Origin: Bacteroidota bacterium
GTDB lineage: Bacteria; Bacteroidota; Bacteroidia; Bacteroidales; JACABE01
DNA: 34,652 nt
Reading direction: 5' to 3'
Assembly (NCBI GenBank): GCA_013377005.1
Contig: JACABE010000019.1
Location: forward strand, 40,297-74,948
Below, piece after piece: positions 30,763 to 34,652 of this stretch. The notes under the pieces were generated by a model that ran no database searches, was not told where the DNA came from, and worked only from the letters and a program-made list of their open reading frames with translations. The translations under genes and the position numbers were made by a program. The first letter of the stretch is position 1, and each line of letters begins with the position of its first letter.

Positions 30763-31161
30763 ATGGCTAGAGTAATACAATTATCTGAAGCTGCTTCTTT
30801 GGCAATTCATGCAATGATTTTAATTGGAAGATCTGAACAAATAATAAATGTAAATAAGATTGCAGAAATTACAGGTTCATCCAGAAATCATCTTGCTAAA
30901 GTTATGCAAAGATTGGTTAAAGATAATTATGTAAAATCTACCCGTGGCCCTTCAGGAGGATTTATTTTGAACAGAAAACCTGCAGAAATCACATTGCTGG
31001 ATATTTATCAATCCCTCGAAGGAGCTATAACTAATACTGGTTGTCCGATAAATCACACTGTTTGTCCTTTCGATAAATGTCTTATGGGAGGAATTATTAG
31101 TAAACTATCAGATGAATTTAAAAATTATCTTGAAAACCAAACGCTTGAAAGTTATTTGTGA
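30763..31161 (+). CDS. Rrf2-family regulator, paralogue of the hcp-cluster regulator
   Basis: A 132-residue protein, the same length as the Rrf2 protein encoded at 18639-19037 and clearly its paralogue. It shares SEAAS-AIH at the start, SRNHLAKVMQRL (40-51), RGPSGGFILN (61-70) and CPF-x-x-C at 101-106. Cysteines C94, C101 and C106 are present; the extra C98 of the paralogue is His here. The three-cysteine set is compatible with an Fe-S cluster sensor. An MbnP-like lipoprotein gene starts 30 bp downstream, so the regulator may control copper or redox-related export functions. The signal is unknown. Confidence 0.92.
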   Translation: MARVIQLSEAASLAIHAMILIGRSEQIINVNKIAEITGSSRNHLAKVMQRLVKDNYVKSTRGPSGGFILNRKPAEITLLDIYQSLEGAITNTGCPINHTVCPFDKCLMGGIISKLSDEFKNYLENQTLESYL

Positions 31162-31191
31162 ATGAATTTAGATATACAAAGCTAGTATTGA

Positions 31192-32004
31192 ATGAAAAAT
31201 AAATTATTTATTTGCATTTTAGTTTTAATAATATTTTCTAATTGTAAAAAAGAGAATACACCTGAAACTCAAAATCCTGCTATTGAGACAGGTAAACTCA
31301 AAATTGAGTTCACTCATACCGTTGAAAATCAAACATTACAGCTTAATTCTAATATTTATGTAAACGAAGCAGGAAATCATTATCAGCTTACTGATTTAAT
31401 GTATTTTATTTCTGACGTAAAACTACGTCCTCGTAATGGAGTAGTTTTTCCTATTGATGATCTTACTGCAATCCATTATGTTGATGTAAAAATACTATCT
31501 ACACTAACATGGAATATTTATGACCCTATCCCTAGTGGCATTTATGATTCTATTTCATTTATTTTCGGCTTAAATGAACAAAAAAATCAATCTAATACTT
31601 TTGTAAATCCACCTGAATCAAACATGGCTTGGCCAGATATATTAGGTGGAGGTTATCATTATATGATGATGAATGGGAAATGGGTAGATTTACAAGGTAC
31701 ATTAAAGCCTTTTAATTTTCATCTTGGAATAGGACAAATATATACAGATACCATCAATTATGATGTTAATACTATTACAAGCTTTGTTCAAAACTATTTT
31801 AAAGTAACATTACCATTGTCGGCTTTACAAATTAATAAAGACAATACAACTACAATTAAACTGAATATGGCTATTGACAGTTGGTTTAAAACTCCACACA
31901 ATTGGGATTTTAACAACTGGGGCGGTAATGTAATGCAAAATCAGCATGCACTGCAAACTATTAAAGAAAACGGATTTGACATATTTAGTATTGAGAATAG
32001 GTAA
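31192..32004 (+). CDS. MbnP-like lipoprotein
   Basis: A 270-residue exported lipoprotein: hydrophobic start MKNKLFICILVLIIFSNCKK with a lipid-attachment cysteine at about residue 18. The beta-sandwich pattern matches the MbnP family: LKIEFTHTVENQTLQLNSN, YQLTDLMYFISDVKL, SGIYDSISFIFGLNE, the WPDILGGGYHYMMMNGKWVD segment and FNFHLGIGQ. Family members near methanobactin loci bind copper and are usually paired with MbnH, a di-haem cytochrome peroxidase; no such gene follows here. Its close spacing (30 bp) to the Rrf2 gene suggests one transcript. Likely attached to the periplasmic face or surface. Function by family only. Confidence 0.82.
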   Translation: MKNKLFICILVLIIFSNCKKENTPETQNPAIETGKLKIEFTHTVENQTLQLNSNIYVNEAGNHYQLTDLMYFISDVKLRPRNGVVFPIDDLTAIHYVDVKILSTLTWNIYDPIPSGIYDSISFIFGLNEQKNQSNTFVNPPESNMAWPDILGGGYHYMMMNGKWVDLQGTLKPFNFHLGIGQIYTDTINYDVNTITSFVQNYFKVTLPLSALQINKDNTTTIKLNMAIDSWFKTPHNWDFNNWGGNVMQNQHALQTIKENGFDIFSIENR

Positions 32005-32022
32005 ACTTAAATTTTTTACAAA

Positions 32023-32274
32023 TTAAGATAAGTCTATTTTCAAAGATTTATTATTGTTATCAATGGCTTCATAAGAAACTACATACTTGAAGTTAATTTT
32101 TCTGAAGAAACATTTACAACTCTCTGACCTGTAAATCTAGTAACTTTAATCTAAGCTACTTTTTCCATCCATTGCATTACTTCCAAACTATGTTTTAAGT
32201 GCGTTTAAAACACCTGGAATTATCACTTTAAATTGACGTGTTTTGGATTTAGTAATTCTTTCTTCAATATTCAT
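32023..32274 (-). pseudogene. Decayed gene of unknown family
   Basis: On the minus strand the ATG at 32274 opens MNIEERITKSKTRQFKVI and IPGVLNALKT, then a stop. Coding character continues in another frame as MQWMEKVA, stop, IKVTRFTGQRVVNVSSEK. It then shifts again to INFKYVVSYEAIDNNNKSLK, ending at TAA 32023. Two stops and two frame changes over 84 codons mark a pseudogene. I do not recognise the original family. Apart from this, the 344-bp gap before the DUF134 gene holds only its promoter region. Confidence 0.5.
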
Positions 32275-32310
32275 ATTTTTTTTCAAATTTAATGCTATTT
32301 ATTTGTTTTA

Positions 32311-32333
32311 TGAACGTGAGTTCATTACTTTTG
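32311..32333 (+). promoter_or_regulatory. Palindrome and promoter box of the DUF134 operon
   Basis: ATGAACgtgaGTTCAT (32310-32325, 6-bp arms) directly abuts TACTTTTG (32326-32333), an exact TAnnTTTG. A dimeric regulator bound here would block or assist the polymerase. The first gene encodes a DNA-binding-type protein, so autoregulation is possible. Confidence 0.6.
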
Positions 32334-32348
32334 CAAAAAATATTTTAT

Positions 32349-32762
32349 ATGCCACGCCCATTCAAAAGTCGTAAAATTTGCAATCCACCCATGATGAATG
32401 GCTTTAAACCATTCGGGATGCATTTTTGTGAAGATGGAAGTGTGAATTTACAATTTGATGAATATGAAAGTTTTAAATTGGTAAACTACGAAGGTTTATC
32501 TCAGGATATTGCTGCAAAAAAAATGGATGTTTCGAGACCAACATTTACAAGAGTATACAACAATGCCTTGAAAAAAATCGCCAAAGCTTTTGTTGAATGT
32601 CAATCCATAGAAATTGAAGGTGGCAATATAGCATTTGAAAAAGAATGGTATAAATGCAAAAAATGTTTTAAACTTATAGAAGGAATTGAAAATCATAAAA
32701 AGTGCCTAAATTGCACAACTTATAATAATAATGAATTAACAAATTTAAATCAAACAAAATGA
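32349..32762 (+). CDS. DUF134 DNA-binding protein
   Basis: A 137-residue protein starting MPRPFKSRKICNPP, the standard DUF134 beginning, so I use ATG 32349 rather than the upstream in-frame ATG at 32292. That upstream start would place the promoter inside the coding sequence. A sigma-like helix-turn-helix (NYEGLSQDIAAKKMDVSRPTFTRVYNNALKK) follows. The C-terminal part carries a four-cysteine zinc-ribbon-like motif, YKCKKC and KKCLNC. DUF134 genes are repeatedly found beside NifX/NifB-like genes, as here. The stop overlaps the next start by 4 bp (ATGA). Probably the regulator of this operon through the palindrome at 32310. Confidence 0.9.
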   Translation: MPRPFKSRKICNPPMMNGFKPFGMHFCEDGSVNLQFDEYESFKLVNYEGLSQDIAAKKMDVSRPTFTRVYNNALKKIAKAFVECQSIEIEGGNIAFEKEWYKCKKCFKLIEGIENHKKCLNCTTYNNNELTNLNQTK

Positions 32763-33940
32763 ATACCGAAAAATCAGGTTTCAACACCAAATTAATCCAT
32801 GCTGGAGAAATTGATGACCAATTTGGTTCAGCAACAATACCAATTTATCAAACCTCAACTTTTGCATTTAAAAGTGCTGAAGATGGCGCAAAATGTTTTG
32901 CAGGTGAAAGCAACGGATATATTTATACCCGTATAGGTAATCCTACTATAGATGCATTAGAACGCCAGATTGCAACGTTGGAAAACGGGTTTGGTGGCAT
33001 TGCTGTAAGTTCAGGTATGGCTGCCGTAAATGTTATTTATCAAGCATTATTGGCTTCGGGTGACCACATGGTAAGTACCGATGCTGTTTATGGCCCTTCC
33101 AGAGCTATTATGGAAAACCATTACGTTAAATATGGTGTTGAAAGTACTTATATCAATACCACCGATGCAAGTCAGATTGAAAAAGCTTTTAAACCCAATA
33201 CTAAAGTTTTATTTATTGAAACACCAGCCAATCCTACCATGGATATTAGCGATATTAAGGCTTGTGCAGAAATAGCTCACAAACATGGTGCGTTGTTGGT
33301 AATTGACAATACTTTTTGCAGTCCTTATTTGCAAATGCCATTGGATTTAGGTGCTGATATCGTATTTCACTCAATGACAAAATTCATCAACGGACACGCT
33401 GATATTGTAGCTGGTATTGTAATTGCAAAAGAAGAAACTATTTACAAAAAACTTCGTGCAATGATGATAAGCTTGGGTTGCAATATGGATCCTCATCAGG
33501 CATTTATGGTATTAAGAGGTGTTAAAACCCTTGGAATTCGTATTGACAGAGCATCAGAAAATGCGGATAAAATAGCTGAATTCTTAGAAAATCATCCTAA
33601 GGTAGCCTGGATAAAATATCCCGGATTAAAATCGCATCCACAATATGAATTAGGCAAACGTCAAATGACAGGGAATGGTTCCATGATTAGTTTTGGTTTG
33701 AAAGATGGTTTTGAAGGTGCTAAAAAATTAATGGATAACGTTCATTTAGCATTATTGGCTGTTTCTTTGGGTGGAGTAGAAACATTAATACAACATCCTG
33801 CTTCGATGACTCATTCAAAAGTAAGCAAAGAAGGTAAATTAAAAGCTGGAATTACTGATGATTTAATCAGGTTTGCTGTAGGAATTGAAGATGCAAATGA
33901 TATTATTGAAGATTTAAGACAAGGGTTAGAAAAAGTATAA
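32759..33940 (+). CDS. Cys/Met-metabolism PLP enzyme, probably methionine gamma-lyase or cystathionine gamma-lyase/synthase
   Basis: A 393-residue PLP-dependent trans-sulfuration enzyme. Markers: FNTKLIHAGEIDDQFGS, TSTFAFKSAEDGAKCFAGE, YTRIGNPTIDALERQIA, AVSSGMAAVNVI, and the catalytic lysine K208 in FHSMTKFINGHADIVAG. The C-terminal LGGVETLIQHPASMTHS is also family-typical. The subgroups differ in a few active-site residues that I cannot separate by eye; SLGG-VETLIQHPA and overall length are shared by gamma-lyases and synthases. It overlaps the DUF134 gene by 4 bp and precedes a NifX-like gene by 20 bp. A lyase releasing sulfide would fit a link to Fe-S cofactors. Confidence 0.93.
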   Translation: MNTEKSGFNTKLIHAGEIDDQFGSATIPIYQTSTFAFKSAEDGAKCFAGESNGYIYTRIGNPTIDALERQIATLENGFGGIAVSSGMAAVNVIYQALLASGDHMVSTDAVYGPSRAIMENHYVKYGVESTYINTTDASQIEKAFKPNTKVLFIETPANPTMDISDIKACAEIAHKHGALLVIDNTFCSPYLQMPLDLGADIVFHSMTKFINGHADIVAGIVIAKEETIYKKLRAMMISLGCNMDPHQAFMVLRGVKTLGIRIDRASENADKIAEFLENHPKVAWIKYPGLKSHPQYELGKRQMTGNGSMISFGLKDGFEGAKKLMDNVHLALLAVSLGGVETLIQHPASMTHSKVSKEGKLKAGITDDLIRFAVGIEDANDIIEDLRQGLEKV

Positions 33941-33960
33941 TCACTTTCTGAAAAAACAAA

Positions 33961-34329
33961 ATGAAAATAGCAATTCCAACAAAAGGACACATTGTGGACG
34001 ATCATTTCGGACATTGTGAAATGTATTCAATTTTTACTATTAATGAAGGTAAAATTACTAATACAGAATTACTACCTTCACCACAAGGTTGTGGATGCAA
34101 ATCGAATATTTCTTCGATATTAAAAGAAAAAGGTATCAGCATTATGTTAGCTGGCAATATGGGTGAAGGTGCCATGAATGTGTTAAACATGCAGGGTATT
34201 GAAGTGATAAGAGGTTGTTCAGGTGATACAAGTTTGGTTATTGATGCTTATATTAAAGGTATTATTACCGATTCTGGCATTGGTTGCAACCATCATGGAA
34301 ATGGTGGAGAACATCAATGTAATCAATAA
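33961..34329 (+). CDS. NifX/NifB-type dinitrogenase iron-molybdenum cofactor-binding domain protein
   Basis: A 122-residue protein of the NifX/VnfX-like family, which bind iron-sulfur or Fe-Mo cofactor precursors; many members occur without nitrogenase. Landmarks: MKIAIPTKGHIVDDHFGHCEM, SPQGCGCKSNISSILKEKGI, MLAGNMGEGAMNVLNMQGIEV and RGCSGDTSLVIDAYIKG. The C-terminus is rich in His and Cys (CNHHGNGGEHQCNQ), a likely metal-binding tail. It closes the DUF134-PLP lyase operon and is followed by a strong terminator. No nif genes are in the window, so a nitrogenase role is unlikely; Fe-S or sulfur handling is the more likely context. Confidence 0.93.
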   Translation: MKIAIPTKGHIVDDHFGHCEMYSIFTINEGKITNTELLPSPQGCGCKSNISSILKEKGISIMLAGNMGEGAMNVLNMQGIEVIRGCSGDTSLVIDAYIKGIITDSGIGCNHHGNGGEHQCNQ

Positions 34330-34350
34330 ATATTATCTTCCCTTTTTTTA

Positions 34351-34392
34351 AGAAAAGCCGTCTCAATTAATGATAAAGCGGCTTTTCTTTTC
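34351..34392 (+). terminator. Terminator of the DUF134 operon
   Basis: Perfect 10-bp arms 34351-34360 and 34379-34388 around an 18-nt loop, flanked by T-runs on both sides, so it may also act in reverse. Confidence 0.82.
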
Positions 34393-34457
34393 GGATTATC
34401 TTATCCCATAACAATCTGGCTAAATAAGTTATTCTTGTTTTTTTAATAATTGCAGGA

Positions 34458-34529
34458 TGACTACTTGAAAATACAAATAGTCGGATAGTTTGTTGTATTA
34501 TGACTACTTATAAATGCAAGTAGTTGTTT
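34458..34529. repeat. Two related hairpin repeats near the right end
   Basis: Copies at 34458-34485 and 34501-34528, 43 bp apart, share ATGACTACTT and then AAAT-x-CAA-x-TAGT. Each folds as a hairpin: GACTACTTG/CAAATAGTC with one mismatch, and ACTACTT (34503)/AAGTAGT (34518) perfect. The remaining 34530-34652 contains no gene that I can see. These could be operator sites of a gene beyond the window. Confidence 0.55.
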
Positions 34530-34652
34530 CATAAAAAAATAATTGAGTTGGGCAAAATCCGAACTTGTCAATTGATAGTATTTAGGTTTTTTACATCGTA
34601 TATTTCCTCTATAAATAGAATTAACAAAAGTCTTCAATTGAGTTTTTTTTGA

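Noticed and set aside
33961-34329. NifX-like gene taken as evidence for nitrogen fixation
   Set aside because: No nitrogenase or other nif genes are in the window, and this domain is widespread in non-fixing organisms.

Overview
The window looks like chromosomal DNA of a member of the Bacteroidota, most likely an anaerobic or microaerophilic Bacteroidales-type organism. Signs of this: very AT-rich sequence; repeated promoter boxes of the Bacteroidetes form TAnnTTTG just upstream of starts, with no clear Shine-Dalgarno sequences; a PorT-like type IX secretion protein beside ubiE; a hydroxylamine reductase (Hcp) cluster; and an acetate kinase. Order and genus are inference.

Layout. (1) 1-3276: peroxiredoxin and mutS2. 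(2) 3277-11020: an accessory, defence-like stretch. It holds a HigA-type antitoxin flanked by a duplicated 3' end of mutS2, three genes I cannot assign (one with Asp-box repeats, one with YD-like repeats), an exonuclease remnant, two adjacent DUF262 proteins (the second with a DUF1524 HNH-type nuclease domain, GmrSD-like), a stand-alone DnaB-like ATPase, and a WYL regulator interrupted by an in-frame stop. (3) 11020-11442: an unusual array of degenerate 21-bp units in strict register. (4) 11497-14494: aguB and aguA (agmatine to putrescine), a periplasmic thioredoxin and a small DUF6132-like membrane protein. (5) 14499-19037, all on the minus strand: a nitrosative-stress type cluster made of an Rrf2 regulator, an iron-sulfur protein, Hcp, a YgbA-family protein, a 59-residue BFD-like [2Fe-2S] protein and two small cupins. 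A flavin reductase is divergent from it at 19298. (6) 20109-24687: a cysteine-less HMA-like secreted protein, ackA, comEC and an orphan gene. (7) 24918-30645: NlpC/P60 peptidase (minus strand), rfaE1, ubiE, porT, an FAD-dependent dehydrogenase, tRNA-Glu and rpsT. (8) 30763-34652: a second Rrf2 regulator, an MbnP-like lipoprotein, a decayed gene, and a compact DUF134 / PLP-lyase / NifX-like operon. A pair of related hairpins lies at the right end.

How it fits together. The Rrf2-ferredoxin-Hcp unit probably senses nitric oxide or Fe-S damage and removes hydroxylamine/NO-derived species, with YgbA, BFD and cupins as accessory factors. AguA and AguB perform consecutive steps of putrescine synthesis. 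The 3.3-11 kb stretch reads as a variable slot between mutS2 and aguBA that has gained and lost defence genes; decayed genes, duplicated ends and repeats all concentrate there. The most interesting points are the mutS2 end duplication, the paired DUF262 genes with their unassigned neighbours, the 21-bp arrays, and the DUF134-PLP-NifX operon with a palindrome next to its promoter.
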